Assembly: GCA_016218685.1 (NCBI GenBank)
Contig: JACRDD010000036.1
Span: 62,001-126,000, forward strand
DNA from: Desulfobacterales bacterium
GTDB lineage: Bacteria > Desulfobacterota > Desulfobacteria > Desulfobacterales > Desulfosarcinaceae
Length of the DNA: 64,000 bases
Reading direction: 5' to 3'
Below, piece after piece: positions 9,579 to 19,430 of the stretch; the stretch's first letter is position 1; every line of letters starts with the position of its first letter. Under the pieces are notes generated by a model that was given only the letters and a program-made list of their open reading frames with translations, was not told where the DNA came from and ran no database searches. A program made the translations under genes and the position numbers.

Positions 9579-11807
9579 TTAATATTTGTTAAAGTCGAAT
9601 GTTTGTACTTCCCGGGTGGTTTCCTCGGTCTTCATGGGTTCAGGGACTTTTTCCATGAACATCATGAAAAGGGCCGTTCGCTCGATCCAGTCTTCGGGAT
9701 CAGGAATCCGCGGGGCCTTATCCGGCGTATAATAGACGAAGGGCATCTTGGTCCCGGCGCCGGCGTACTGATCGGGGTTTCGCAGAAAGTTCTTGATCCA
9801 TGCAAAGCGCAGCCTTGATTTTACCGTCATCAGGTTGATGGACAGATCCTCCTCTTTTTTACCTTCCGGCAGCTCGCCGGTAAAAGAGACCGGATGGCAC
9901 TGCATGCATTTGTCGCTTCTGAAGCGATACTCGCCCATGTCCAAGGCTTCCTGAGCATAATCGGATTTGACCAGGGCGGTTTCATAGGGAACGGTGACCA
10001 CTTTCTGTTTTTCGTCAGCCATCAGGCTGTACATATAGCGGATGAGCATCGACCTGTCCTCGTACCCCATGTTGAAGGTCGGCATACGGATAGAAAGCCA
10101 TGGCCGCATCGCGGAAGGCCGGTTTAAATAATTATAGAGCCAAGCGGGCTGCACTTTTTCAGCCTCATCAACGATCCTGGGAGGAACCAAGGATTTCTTC
10201 AGCAGGAAACCATCGATTCGCGGAGTCTCTCCGCTGATGAGCATATGGCACCCCCGGCAATTGAAATGGGAGAGCATCCACTGGCCCCTTTCCGTTAACG
10301 CCGAGGGATCGCTGGACTTGACCAAATATTTTTCCGGAAGTTTAAGCAGTCGGTTGAATAGGTAGAAGACAGTCAACTGCTCGACCTCTTCGGGGCTGAG
10401 GTTGAAGTCAGGCATGGACATGGGCATGTTCTCGGCCTTATAGATCGCCGGATTGGTGATTTTGTTCTCGATCCAATCCCATTTCGTATGCGGCACCTTG
10501 GAAGAACCAAACGGCAATTCTTCCATGCGTTTGTCCGCGACCTCGGCCACACTGATGCCAACCTTGGCAGGTTCGGCATTTCCGCGGATCTGATGGCAAC
10601 CCAGACACCCCATGCTTTGGGCAAGTCGAGCCCCATTTTCTTGATTCCCTTCAGGGACGATACCAGAAACATATTTCTTCATTTCTGGGTCCCCAAGAGT
10701 CCTCAGATAGGACGTAAGGTTCTGGATTTCTTCGTCGGTCAATTCCAGTCGCGGCATCCAGGTGTCGGGATTGATGGCTGCCGGATTTGAGATCCAATTG
10801 ACCAACCAGTCGCCTTTGAATTTTATGCCCGCTTCGCTCAGCAGCGGGACCCGTCTGGTGAGGCCCACAACATCCGGCTTTTCGCTGTGACAAGCTACGC
10901 ATCCTTTCTGGTTGAAAGCCGTTTTTCCTTTTTCGGCGCTGCCTTTGCGTTCGTCCGCAAGACTGAGCTTCATCTGATTGTCTTCGATGGCATAAAGATA
11001 AGCGACCAAGTCATTCAATTGCTCATCCGCCAACCTGAATTTAGGCATGAGGGTGGCCGGGCGGATCTTCGCGGGTTCCTGGATCCATTTCAACAGCCAC
11101 GCTTTGCTCGATATCTTGCGGGAGAGGCCGTTAAAGGGTGTGGAAAATTTAGGCAAATTATAGCTTGTGCGTGCGTCATGGCATCCATAGCACCCTTTTT
11201 CCACAAACAACGTTTTCCCCATAGCCGCTTTTTGGGCGCCCTGAAGGCCAACGACGTTTTCATGGCATTCAAAACAGGAGCTCTGAATGTACTTCAAGGG
11301 CAGCCTAGGACTCTCCCAGTTCTCTTCGAACCCATGCGCTTTTTGCTCGGTCAGCCCAACTCCCTGGCCATGATGGCAGAGGGTGCAGCCGAAACTGCTG
11401 ATTGGATGATATTTTAAAATGCCGGCCGGATGGCTTTTCAGGGGGGGCTGCCCCTCCTGGAACAAGGGATTCCCCATGGCCCTATGGCAGGTTATGCAAA
11501 AATCGCTGACATTTGCATCGGGAAGAAAAACAACATCTATCTTTTCGGATGAAGCGTTGACTTCATCGAGCATTCGGGTGAATGCTTCTATGTCTTCTTT
11601 AGGCCCGGTTTCACGGGCATGGCTCAACCTATCGGCAAGCCGTTGGGTGTAAATCTGCTTGTAGCTCTTCTGATATCCTCGCCAATGATCGCGCCTCGCT
11701 TTTTCTCCGGTGGCTACGAGAAAGAGGGTGCCCGCGAGCATGAGCGTGAATATTACAAAGAGAAGCCGGATTCCGAATTTTGCTTTTATTTTAGGTGAAG
11801 TGCTCAT
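9579..11807 (-). CDS. Membrane-anchored octaheme cytochrome c
   Basis: The 742-residue protein has one N-terminal transmembrane helix (about residues 11-33, uncleaved anchor) and eight CxxCH heme-c motifs: CITCH, CTLCH, CFECH, CYGCH, CVACH, CLGCH, CRGCH and CMQCH. The first lie at residues 104, 141, 178, 206, 303, 401 and 517. Repeated mono-heme cytochrome-c modules are visible (MPKFRLADEQLNDL, MPRLELTDEEIQNL, MPDFNLSPEEVEQL), each with a candidate methionine ligand. It would carry electrons on the periplasmic face, most likely between the cytochrome b/Rieske proteins and the molybdoenzyme. Its ATG overlaps the stop of the upstream cytochrome b gene (ATGA), so translation is coupled. Confidence 0.93.
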   Translation of the reverse strand: MSTSPKIKAKFGIRLLFVIFTLMLAGTLFLVATGEKARRDHWRGYQKSYKQIYTQRLADRLSHARETGPKEDIEAFTRMLDEVNASSEKIDVVFLPDANVSDFCITCHRAMGNPLFQEGQPPLKSHPAGILKYHPISSFGCTLCHHGQGVGLTEQKAHGFEENWESPRLPLKYIQSSCFECHENVVGLQGAQKAAMGKTLFVEKGCYGCHDARTSYNLPKFSTPFNGLSRKISSKAWLLKWIQEPAKIRPATLMPKFRLADEQLNDLVAYLYAIEDNQMKLSLADERKGSAEKGKTAFNQKGCVACHSEKPDVVGLTRRVPLLSEAGIKFKGDWLVNWISNPAAINPDTWMPRLELTDEEIQNLTSYLRTLGDPEMKKYVSGIVPEGNQENGARLAQSMGCLGCHQIRGNAEPAKVGISVAEVADKRMEELPFGSSKVPHTKWDWIENKITNPAIYKAENMPMSMPDFNLSPEEVEQLTVFYLFNRLLKLPEKYLVKSSDPSALTERGQWMLSHFNCRGCHMLISGETPRIDGFLLKKSLVPPRIVDEAEKVQPAWLYNYLNRPSAMRPWLSIRMPTFNMGYEDRSMLIRYMYSLMADEKQKVVTVPYETALVKSDYAQEALDMGEYRFRSDKCMQCHPVSFTGELPEGKKEEDLSINLMTVKSRLRFAWIKNFLRNPDQYAGAGTKMPFVYYTPDKAPRIPDPEDWIERTALFMMFMEKVPEPMKTEETTREVQTFDFNKY

Positions 11808-12523
11808 ATGGAAAAATAGGGGGTTATGAGTATGTATTTGATGTGAAAGAAAATCCTCAAAATGATTTTAATGATAAGCGAAAACATCAGCAGGATCAGG
11901 AGCCACGTGATCAGGTAGCGTGCGAAGCCTAAGGCTTTGTAAAAAGCAGGCTTGATCAAGGCGGGAAGCCAAAGTCCCAGAATGAAATAGGACATGATCA
12001 GTATGTAGGACCAGATGCCGGAAAGGTTCCAAAGTTTGCGCTCCGCCTCCTTGGGCACGGACCAATCCTGCCATGGCCAATAGAATTGCCAATTAGGGCC
12101 TCTCAAGAATTGACCCAGGAGGATCAGCGCAAACCACAGAATATATCCGAGCATGAAAAGGGATATGGCAAACTTTCGATGCTTGAAGCCATAGGTGCCT
12201 ACTCCTGCCGGATTGGAATCAAGATAGGGAATGGCCATCAACCCGAATATGATAAATAGGGGTATGGCCACCCCTGCGATCCAGGGATCGAAATATACCA
12301 GCAACTCCTGCAGCCCGACAAAATACCATGGGGCCTTGGCCGGATTTTCGGTCCAATTGGGGTCCGCTATGGCTTTAAGAGGAGCATCCATTCCCAGGGA
12401 CCACAGGCAGAGGACGACTATGGTTAAAAGGATCGCGAGAAATTCCCTGGACACGAGGTCGGGAAAGGTAAAGACTTCGCTGATTTCAGCGCCGGCCAAA
12501 TTTTTATCGGTCATAGCATCCAT
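11804..12523 (-). CDS. Cytochrome b C-terminal domain protein (subunit IV-like)
   Basis: This 239-residue membrane protein has several hydrophobic segments (for example FLAILLTIVVLCLWSLG and AGVAIPLFIIFGLMAIP). It contains the KAPWYFVGLQELL stretch, a variant of the PEWY quinol-oxidation-site motif of bc complexes. It corresponds to the C-terminal half of cytochrome b, encoded separately as in b6f-type complexes. Two in-frame starts (12523 and 12514) are possible because neither has a strong ribosome-binding site; the frame further upstream is not protein-like. It lies between the heme-bearing N-terminal cytochrome b gene and the octaheme cytochrome gene, which it overlaps by four bases. Confidence 0.9.
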   Translation of the reverse strand: MDAMTDKNLAGAEISEVFTFPDLVSREFLAILLTIVVLCLWSLGMDAPLKAIADPNWTENPAKAPWYFVGLQELLVYFDPWIAGVAIPLFIIFGLMAIPYLDSNPAGVGTYGFKHRKFAISLFMLGYILWFALILLGQFLRGPNWQFYWPWQDWSVPKEAERKLWNLSGIWSYILIMSYFILGLWLPALIKPAFYKALGFARYLITWLLILLMFSLIIKIILRIFFHIKYILITPYFSI

Positions 12524-12564
12524 AACTGATATGCGCCTGAACCGGCATCGCCGGTGTTTCGGGT

Positions 12565-13320
12565 TTACAGAGGGCGTGATATGCCGCCGTCTTTGCGAAT
12601 TCTCCAGAAATGAATCACAATCAATAGCGTGCATAAGACCGGAAGCAATACGCAGTGCAGTACATAAAATCGCAGCAAGGCATTGCCCCAGACTTTGTTG
12701 TCGCCGAGCAACAGATATTGCATGTCGTTGTACTCATTGATATTCAAGACGCCTTTGAATGGGCCTTCGCTTCCTAGAAAAGGCGTTGCGGCGGCCATTT
12801 TGGACCCCACGGTAATGGCCCAAAGGGCGATCTGATCCCAAGGCAAAAGATAGCCGGTGAAGCTTAAAAGCAGTGTCCCCGTGAGCAGCCCAACTCCGAC
12901 CACCCAATTGAATTCCCTGGGGGGTTTGTACGATCCAGTCAAAAAGACCCGGAGCATATGAAACATCACCAGCAGGACCATGGCGTGAGCGGCCCAGCGG
13001 TGCATGTTTCGGAGGAACATGCCGTAGTGAATCGTATGCTCGATCAGTTTCATGTCGGTATAGGCATATTCGGGAACAGGCCGGTAGTAGAACATTAACA
13101 AGATACCGGTGATCACTTCCACGATGAACATCAGAAGCGAAAGTCCACCCAAACAGAATGTGAACCTCAAGTCCAAGGCGGATGCCTTGGTCCTGACCGG
13201 ATGAATGTGGAGAAATATATTCGAGGTAACCGCCAGGGCCCGGTTTCTGGGTTTGTCATCCAGGTCGTGCCTGAACACCGATTTCCACAGTCTGCTTTGG
13301 GTGATCCAATCTGCTTTCAT
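12565..13320 (-). CDS. Cytochrome b6-type protein (heme-binding N-terminal half)
   Basis: The 251-residue protein has four predicted membrane helices and the four heme-b histidines of quinol:cytochrome c oxidoreductases: His107, His121, His222 and His237. The spacing of 14 and 15 residues between pair members matches the b6 pattern rather than mitochondrial bc1. The family glycine and arginine positions (RNMHRWAAH) and the GYLLPWDQ motif are present. It would hold two b hemes across the membrane and exchange electrons with menaquinone, forming a complex with the subunit IV-like protein and the Rieske protein encoded about 7 kb upstream in the same direction. The ATG at 13320 lacks a strong Shine-Dalgarno sequence. 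Confidence 0.94.
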   Translation of the reverse strand: MKADWITQSRLWKSVFRHDLDDKPRNRALAVTSNIFLHIHPVRTKASALDLRFTFCLGGLSLLMFIVEVITGILLMFYYRPVPEYAYTDMKLIEHTIHYGMFLRNMHRWAAHAMVLLVMFHMLRVFLTGSYKPPREFNWVVGVGLLTGTLLLSFTGYLLPWDQIALWAITVGSKMAAATPFLGSEGPFKGVLNINEYNDMQYLLLGDNKVWGNALLRFYVLHCVLLPVLCTLLIVIHFWRIRKDGGISRPL

Positions 13321-13438
13321 ATGCTCGTCAGCGCGATGTCTTTAGGACCGCTTTCCGGGCCTGAAGCCGCGCGTGGGGAGGGGAACGCTTCGTCCCGCTG
13401 GCACCCAGGCCCGGTGGCGGTTCTAACATCACTTCTAT

Positions 13439-14185
13439 TTAATTATTGATGTAGTTGAAATCGCAATTCAACAGTCGGTCCATCAGAACAATCACATTGC
13501 GATAAAATGCGATCACATCCTTGTTGACATTTTCTTTCAAGCCAGCCTCGATCTCCATCATGCGCTCCACGATGACCCCCGTCCATTTCAGTGGATGCCG
13601 CTGAAGAAAATCTCTTTGGGCTCTGCGGAAAGGGCTCGCGTCACGGTCTTTTTGAAGGGCCGTAAGCTCCAGGAATGTGAGATAGTGCAAAAATTCCAGC
13701 TCGTAGATGAGATGGTCGGGCCGGTCTTCCGAGCTGCCTTCCGCGTAACTGAGGCCGAAATGATTGTAAAAAAGGATCAGGTCCTTGAAGATGCTCTTAC
13801 GCCCCTCCTCCTTGTTCATGAGCACCCCTTCGACCAAGGGGCAGGCCGGATTGCCGGGACCGGCTTCGAATAACCGAATGAACTCGATCTCCACATCTTC
13901 TTCCTTTAGAGTTTCCGGATAAGTGAGATCTCGTATTTCATTATCATTCATGGCAAATGGGTAAGGCAAGTTTTCCGCAATCCGAAGAAAATTGTTCTTG
14001 AATTCTCCATTTCTGACGTAGACCCGGCTCAAAGCGTCAGGGTATCTGAAGATATCGGCCATGATGGCATACATGTCTATCCTTGACGACAAGGCCATCT
14101 GTTCCGGTGTGGATAGCTGTTGCGAGAAAAATATATCAGGGACCTCAGTGGTTATTGCCTGTTCATTTAATTCCGCTGCTCTCAT
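13439..14185 (-). CDS. TorD/NarJ-type molybdoenzyme maturation chaperone (delta subunit)
   Basis: The 248-residue all-helical protein is placed directly after the beta subunit, the usual position of the delta gene in type II DMSO-reductase operons. The segment FEAGPGNPACPLVEG near residue 110 matches the CPLYEG-type motif of this chaperone family. Such proteins stay in the cytoplasm, bind the alpha subunit and check cofactor insertion before TAT export. There is no signal peptide. The first 25 residues (up to VPDIFFSQQ) are variable and the true start is uncertain. An 85-bp gap separates it from the beta-subunit gene. Confidence 0.88.
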   Translation of the reverse strand: MRAAELNEQAITTEVPDIFFSQQLSTPEQMALSSRIDMYAIMADIFRYPDALSRVYVRNGEFKNNFLRIAENLPYPFAMNDNEIRDLTYPETLKEEDVEIEFIRLFEAGPGNPACPLVEGVLMNKEEGRKSIFKDLILFYNHFGLSYAEGSSEDRPDHLIYELEFLHYLTFLELTALQKDRDASPFRRAQRDFLQRHPLKWTGVIVERMMEIEAGLKENVNKDVIAFYRNVIVLMDRLLNCDFNYINN

Positions 14186-14270
14186 GGGTAGGGCCTCGCG
14201 AATCGGTAAAAGTTTCGTGTATGAAGGGCTGCTGCCCGTTGGACTGCTGCCTGGTCAAGGGGGTACGCGC

Positions 14271-15455
14271 CTAAATCTTCTGATCCATCAGCGAGGTCAT
14301 ATCGGGCCGCGAGTAGGAACCTGGTTGGCCTGGTTTTCTTTCCAGCGTCGCGGGATCCTTGTCGAACGGTCCGAACATATGCTTCCACTCCCTGGCGATC
14401 AGGATGTCCATCAACTCGGACTTGCCGCCGTTTCTCACCTTGTCCAGTTCCGTCTGCATGACCGTAAGGGCCGCATCGACTTCAGGCCCAAACAGGAAGC
14501 GCAGATACTCGCGCGGAATGCGGGGTTTGGAATGGTCCAGCTTCCCATCTTCCGCCAGGCGCGGGGGCGCCAGCGGAGGGATGTAGAATACGTTGGGTTG
14601 GGTGCCGTATTCGGCATGCAGGGGCAGAGCGACCTTCCACACCTTAACCAATTTGTAAATCAGGCTCTTGGGGTCATCAGATAATCCCACCCAGCGGACC
14701 CGGCCCGTGCATTGACGCGCGCAGGCGTTGGGAACTTTTTGTTCCAGGCGGGGGTAGCAGAAGATGCATTTCATACTCACATTCTTAACGAAATTGAAAT
14801 AAATGACTTTGTAGGGGCAAGCTTCCAAACAGAAACGATATCCTTTGCAGCGCTCCTGATCGATGACCACGGCCCCGTCGCTGGTGCGTTTGTAAATGGC
14901 ATTGCGCGGACAGGCATCCAGGCAAGCTGGATAAGCGCAGTGGTTGCAAATTCTAGGCAGGTAGAAATAAAAGGAGTTGGGGTATTGACCGGCGCCTTGA
15001 TCTTCATCCCAATTCATGCCCCAGTCCGGGTTTGTGCCATCGGGGTTTTTGGCCTGGAGGTGAACCTGCCCCGCCTTGTTGGTGATGACCTCGTTCCAAT
15101 TGAACTTCCACATATCGCCAAACTCTTTGCGGGTCGGATGCTTGCCGAGGATCGGCTCCATGACCTTGCCTTCGAACTTTACCTTGTACCCGCCGCCCAT
15201 CTTTTCCCAATCCTTGGGAGAACCCTTGCCCGGCAGGGTGTTGACCTTATTCCACCACATGTATTCGCGACCTTCCACACTTGTCCATAAGGTCTTACAG
15301 GCCATGGAACAAAGCTGGCATCCCACGCATTTGTTCAAGTCCATCACCATGCCGACCTGCTTGTCGAATTTGCGCAAATTATCCTTGGCAGCCTCAAAGG
15401 ACTTTGCCAATTCCTCTTCCCTTTGGGTGAGTTTTTTATCTTCGCCGGTCATCAC
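14271..15455 (-). CDS. Type II DMSO reductase family beta subunit (Fe-S protein, EbdB/NarH-like)
   Basis: The 394-residue protein holds four cysteine groups: C43/46/49/53, C170/173/178/182, C203/Y206/C209/C213 and C230/233/245/249. In the third group (CKGYRFC) a tyrosine replaces one ligand, as the tryptophan does in NarH, which predicts one [3Fe-4S] and three [4Fe-4S] clusters. The TLWTS...YMWWN motif after the first group is typical of the NarH/NxrB/EbdB group. There is no signal peptide; family members are exported as a complex with the TAT-bearing alpha subunit. AAGGAG lies ahead of the ATG at 15455. It would move electrons from the Mo cofactor of alpha to the heme of gamma. Confidence 0.95.
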   Translation of the reverse strand: MMTGEDKKLTQREEELAKSFEAAKDNLRKFDKQVGMVMDLNKCVGCQLCSMACKTLWTSVEGREYMWWNKVNTLPGKGSPKDWEKMGGGYKVKFEGKVMEPILGKHPTRKEFGDMWKFNWNEVITNKAGQVHLQAKNPDGTNPDWGMNWDEDQGAGQYPNSFYFYLPRICNHCAYPACLDACPRNAIYKRTSDGAVVIDQERCKGYRFCLEACPYKVIYFNFVKNVSMKCIFCYPRLEQKVPNACARQCTGRVRWVGLSDDPKSLIYKLVKVWKVALPLHAEYGTQPNVFYIPPLAPPRLAEDGKLDHSKPRIPREYLRFLFGPEVDAALTVMQTELDKVRNGGKSELMDILIAREWKHMFGPFDKDPATLERKPGQPGSYSRPDMTSLMDQKI

Positions 15456-15492
15456 CGTCTCCTTATTGTAGGTATTTTTGATTCATAATTTC

Positions 15493-16161
15493 TTAAGCTT
15501 CGATGACCAATTCGCGCCACTCCTTGCTGAAGGCCTTGACGCCGCCGCGTTCTCCGTTGCTACCTTCCCAGACCGCGAAGCCGATGCCGATGCTCCCTCC
15601 GGTTTTTAGCTCCACGGTCTCCTCGTCTTTTCCTGTGACCTTCAAGGGCCGGGTTACGACCACACACCATGTGCTTTTATCCCAGCTCGAATGGGATTGA
15701 ATAGAAGAGATTTTAGTATAAAGAGAAGTCGACAAGCCGTGCGATATTTGGTTCTTTGGTTTTTCCTTGAAATCCGGGCGCCAGTACCAGGCGTTGGTGG
15801 GATACTCCTTCGACCCCATCTCCTTTATCTGGGTTTGATTGATGTCGCCGAAGGGGAAAAGAATTCCTAAACCATCTGGAAATACATTGATGTCTCCGAT
15901 TTCGCGGTTGGGTTTTGCGCTGGCCCATTCAAAATAGAAGTAGATGTTTTCCGTGTCGTGATAGGTCGCGACACTCAGCTCTTTAACCGCTCCGATCTTG
16001 CTTTCATCGTATACCCCTTTGATATAGGGCGAGGGCTGGTTGGCAAGAGGGGTTCCGGCCGTTTCAAGCCTTATTTTCGGGCTGTTCTTCCAGAATGCGT
16101 TGCCGCTGTCCAACAGCTCTTTCTTGGTTTTGGAGACGCTCTTACATACGATCTTTTCCAT
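15493..16161 (-). CDS. Ethylbenzene dehydrogenase-type gamma subunit (heme b-binding domain)
   Basis: The 222-residue protein matches the EbdC/DdhC/SerC/ClrC gamma-subunit domain, which carries a high-potential heme b. Visible features are the INVFPDGLGILFPFGD segment, KEMGSKEYPTNAWYW with Met115 as candidate axial ligand, and the VVVTRPLK strand near residue 170. Known gamma subunits usually carry a Sec signal; this one begins MEKIVCKSVSKTKKELL with no hydrophobic segment. It is therefore either exported together with alpha/beta or its start is misplaced, although no alternative upstream start gives a signal. It sits between the alpha (34-bp gap) and beta genes, the gene order alpha-gamma-beta being unlike the usual alpha-beta-gamma. 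Confidence 0.88.
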   Translation of the reverse strand: MEKIVCKSVSKTKKELLDSGNAFWKNSPKIRLETAGTPLANQPSPYIKGVYDESKIGAVKELSVATYHDTENIYFYFEWASAKPNREIGDINVFPDGLGILFPFGDINQTQIKEMGSKEYPTNAWYWRPDFKEKPKNQISHGLSTSLYTKISSIQSHSSWDKSTWCVVVTRPLKVTGKDEETVELKTGGSIGIGFAVWEGSNGERGGVKAFSKEWRELVIEA

Positions 16162-16195
16162 ACGCCACCTCTATTATCGAATCATATTAGTGATG

Positions 16196-19168
16196 TTAGG
16201 CCTTTTCGACTTGCACGCTGACCGCTCTGTCGATGGGTTGCGCGCACCAATTCCAGCGCCAGTAGTGCAGATGCCCGTAGTTGTTGACTAGATCCAACCA
16301 TTTGATCATGCCCGGTATGGCGGTGTCATAACTCTTCCATCCTTCGAACATGTAGGGTTCCCAGGCATGGTAGATGATGACCTGGCCCGGCATGGTTCCT
16401 CCCTTGTTTGGCCTGGCCGCGGGCGTAATTTTCACGTGGACCTTGAAATCGTCGAAATCGTTGAAGACCCTGACCAGATCGCCGTCTTTGATCCCGCGCT
16501 GTTCCGCGTCCAAGGGGCTCATAAACATAAACGGACGGCCCTGATGGGTCCGCAAGAGCTGTTGATTGCCGATCCAGATGGAATGGACGCTCCAGCGTTG
16601 ATGACCGCTGGTCATGCGTAAGGGATAGTCACCGCCCATTTTAGGATTATCCTTATGCACGGGAAGCTGCTCTTGAGCTTCAAGGAACCAGTCGTGGTCG
16701 ATGTAGAACTGCATTCGGCGGTGGTAGGTCGGGTAAGGCAACTTCTTTTCGCCCGTATGCCAGGTCAACGGGACGATGGGCTCGTCCGGTTTGATGTCCG
16801 TGGCTAAATTCATGCTCACGCCGTCGAAGGGCGAAACGTTGGCGAAGCGAACGATGCCGACTTCTCTCAGCTTCGCCATGTTTGTCCCGGCCGGCAGATT
16901 TCCCAAGAAAACACTTGTATTCAGCGCGTCCTCGAAAATCGTGTTAAAATCATTTGCGCCCATGCACTGCCACTGTCCGAATTTGCTCAAATCGATGTCA
17001 TTGTTTTCGGTTCGGCAGACCATGTGCTCCTGGGCAAAGCGGAACTTTTCCATCGGCTTGATTTTAGGAGTAAACCGCGTTTGGCCCCTTTTCTTGGCCA
17101 CCTCTTCGATCTTTTTGCCAAGCATGGCACAGATTTCCCACTCCATCTTGGACTCCCCTATGGGCTTGACGGCATCTTCCGTGATCGTCAGCCAAGGCAC
17201 ATGGGGGGTTGGAAAACGGGTATCGAGTTTTTCATAGAATCCGGCGCAGGGCAGGACGTAGTCTCCATAGAGGACCGTGGTGCTCCAGCGGGTCTCGAAA
17301 CCGAATATGAGTTTGTATTTTTTCCACAGGGAGGTGAGAATGTTTTTATTCCAGCCCCTGTTCTTGCGCGCAGGATTGGTGCCCATCCAGCAGTAAACGG
17401 TGGGCGTCTGGCCGATCGCGGGTCTGATGAAGCCCTCCCACCAGCCCTTGGAAACGGCTTCGTTGTAGTATTCCGAGAATTGCCGTTTCATGGTGGGGCA
17501 GTGCCACGCTTTGTTGTCCCAGCTCTTTTTGTAGTCCGAATGTTCATAGTAAAGAAATGCCGGAACCGTCATGTTGACCATCATTCGGTCGTAAACTTCT
17601 TCGAGTTTGATGGCCGACATCTCATCGGTCATGGTCGGGTCTTCGCGGCGGATGAGATTCAAGGCCCTTTTCAAAGTGGGAAGTTCCTGGGCAAGCCCTC
17701 CAAGCCCCTCATGTCCCTTGAAGATTTGCGCCAATGCGCCTTCGAACAAGGATTCGGCCCAACCCCGGATTCCGCTGCCTTTGTTGCCTAAGCTGCCGGT
17801 CAACGCCAATATCAAGCACATGGTCCGTTCGATCAGATCGCCATGATAATATTTGGAAGAGTTCCAGCCGACCATGATCTGGATATGCCCTCTGGCTTTG
17901 TGACATTTTTCTGCCAGGCGGCGGATGGTGTCCGGATGGGTTTTACAGATCTTGGATGCTTTATCCGGTGTGTATTCATTGTTGAGCATGGTTTTTAACT
18001 GATCGAAAACAGGCTGCACCTCTACGGAATTCCCGTCTTTTAGAGTCACTTTGAAGCGGCCTTCCAGAGCCGGGTCACAGGGAAGCTTCAAGGTGTCAAG
18101 GGGCGCCTTGACCGCTTTTTTGCCGGCCGCATCCCACATGTAAAACTGATCTTTGCGGCCGCCTTCCATCTCCTCCGCGTTTAGGAAACGATGGGTATCG
18201 GTTCGGACCAGCAGAGGAAAGTCGGTTTGCTCCTTGACAAAGGGGTAGTTGACCCACCCCTTTTCGATCAAGACCTGGCAAACTGCATTTCCCAGCGCCG
18301 CATCCGAGCCCATTTCCACGGGGATGTATTCGTCGGCATGCATACACGAGGGATTGTAATCCGGCGCTATGGAAATAACTTCGGCGCCGTTGTAACGCGC
18401 CTCTGAAATGAAATGATAGCAGGGAATGCGTGTGTAGACTGGATTCATGTGCCAGATCAGATGCAATTTGCCGAAGTACCAACCATCCACAGAATCCATG
18501 AATTGGAATTTTCCGAAAGTTTCGTAGATACCCCGGTTAAAATCCCCAATAGTGGAATCCAAGTCTATGTTAGTTCCTCCCAAACCGGCGAAAAGCCTAT
18601 GGGGCGCCATCATATGAATATATCCACCATTGCCGGGCCCTGCCTCGAAAATAAGTGATTCCGGCCCTTGATCCACCAATCCGTCAATGATTTTTTCAGC
18701 GATTTCCGTCAAACATTGATCCCAACTGATGCGCTGCCATTTTCCGCTTCCGCGCTCCCCCACTTGTTTCATGGGATATTTCAGGCGATCGGGGTTGTAC
18801 ATCTGCAGGCTATAGCTTGCGCCCTTCTGGCAACCGCGTGGGTTGAAGTCAGGTCCGGAGGGGTCGATCACCGGGTATACGGCCGCCTGTTCTTCCCTGA
18901 AGACGATGCCGTCCTTGGTATAAACTCTCCACAGGCAATTGCCTGGATAACAATCCACCAGATGGGTCCCCCAACTGACCTTATCCCAGGTCCACTCTTT
19001 TCTATGCAGATCTTCCCAACCGGCATAATCCCATTCGTTGATGAGCTTTTCAGCGGCATTCGCGAGCGTGTTGCCTCCCAAAAAGCCCAAAGAGCTTAAC
19101 GAGAGTATGGACACCGCCGCGCCAGCCCCCTTTAGAAATGTTCTTCGGGAAATTCTGAATTCAGTCAT
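16196..19168 (-). CDS. Type II DMSO reductase family alpha subunit (ethylbenzene/alkane dehydrogenase-like Mo enzyme)
   Basis: The 990-residue protein starts with a twin-arginine signal (ISRRTFLKGAG, then a hydrophobic stretch to about residue 38), so it is exported folded to the periplasm. The first Fe-S cluster is predicted from His69, Cys73, Cys78 and Cys113; the histidine ligand marks the NarG/EbdA branch. Asp209 in TIGDFNRGIYETFGK is at the place of the aspartate Mo ligand. From memory, the text around it (GCQKGAS, ARYNGAEVISIAPDYNP, HGDLIERTMCLILALTG) is closest to ethylbenzene, p-cymene, steroid-C25 and alkane-C2 hydroxylases. A reductase (selenate, chlorate, nitrate) is the alternative. 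Catalysis would be O2-independent C-H hydroxylation using water. Confidence 0.93.
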   Translation of the reverse strand: MTEFRISRRTFLKGAGAAVSILSLSSLGFLGGNTLANAAEKLINEWDYAGWEDLHRKEWTWDKVSWGTHLVDCYPGNCLWRVYTKDGIVFREEQAAVYPVIDPSGPDFNPRGCQKGASYSLQMYNPDRLKYPMKQVGERGSGKWQRISWDQCLTEIAEKIIDGLVDQGPESLIFEAGPGNGGYIHMMAPHRLFAGLGGTNIDLDSTIGDFNRGIYETFGKFQFMDSVDGWYFGKLHLIWHMNPVYTRIPCYHFISEARYNGAEVISIAPDYNPSCMHADEYIPVEMGSDAALGNAVCQVLIEKGWVNYPFVKEQTDFPLLVRTDTHRFLNAEEMEGGRKDQFYMWDAAGKKAVKAPLDTLKLPCDPALEGRFKVTLKDGNSVEVQPVFDQLKTMLNNEYTPDKASKICKTHPDTIRRLAEKCHKARGHIQIMVGWNSSKYYHGDLIERTMCLILALTGSLGNKGSGIRGWAESLFEGALAQIFKGHEGLGGLAQELPTLKRALNLIRREDPTMTDEMSAIKLEEVYDRMMVNMTVPAFLYYEHSDYKKSWDNKAWHCPTMKRQFSEYYNEAVSKGWWEGFIRPAIGQTPTVYCWMGTNPARKNRGWNKNILTSLWKKYKLIFGFETRWSTTVLYGDYVLPCAGFYEKLDTRFPTPHVPWLTITEDAVKPIGESKMEWEICAMLGKKIEEVAKKRGQTRFTPKIKPMEKFRFAQEHMVCRTENNDIDLSKFGQWQCMGANDFNTIFEDALNTSVFLGNLPAGTNMAKLREVGIVRFANVSPFDGVSMNLATDIKPDEPIVPLTWHTGEKKLPYPTYHRRMQFYIDHDWFLEAQEQLPVHKDNPKMGGDYPLRMTSGHQRWSVHSIWIGNQQLLRTHQGRPFMFMSPLDAEQRGIKDGDLVRVFNDFDDFKVHVKITPAARPNKGGTMPGQVIIYHAWEPYMFEGWKSYDTAIPGMIKWLDLVNNYGHLHYWRWNWCAQPIDRAVSVQVEKA

Positions 19169-19430
19169 GTGTTCCTCTCTTTTCAGGGTTATTCGTGATG
19201 CGCTAGCAAAACCTCTTGGAAGATGTTACCGGAGTCCCAAAGGCCTTGTAAGAGATAATTCTACAGGCCCTTTATCCTCAATATAAAAAGAAAAACATCT
19301 ACCACCAGGGAAAGACATGGACATTATCAACCCGAAGTAAAACCTATCCCTATTCGCCGAAAGCGCGAAGTAAAGCACCCGAATTCATTGTGGGTGTTAG
19401 CCGAAAAAGCTGGCGGTATATGATATCTGG

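Noticed and set aside
16196..19168. Call as respiratory nitrate reductase NarG or nitrite oxidoreductase NxrA
   Set aside because: The His-Cys cluster motif and the Mo-site segment read closer to the ethylbenzene-dehydrogenase group, and pathway genes for acyl-CoA chemistry surround it; kept as an alternative only.
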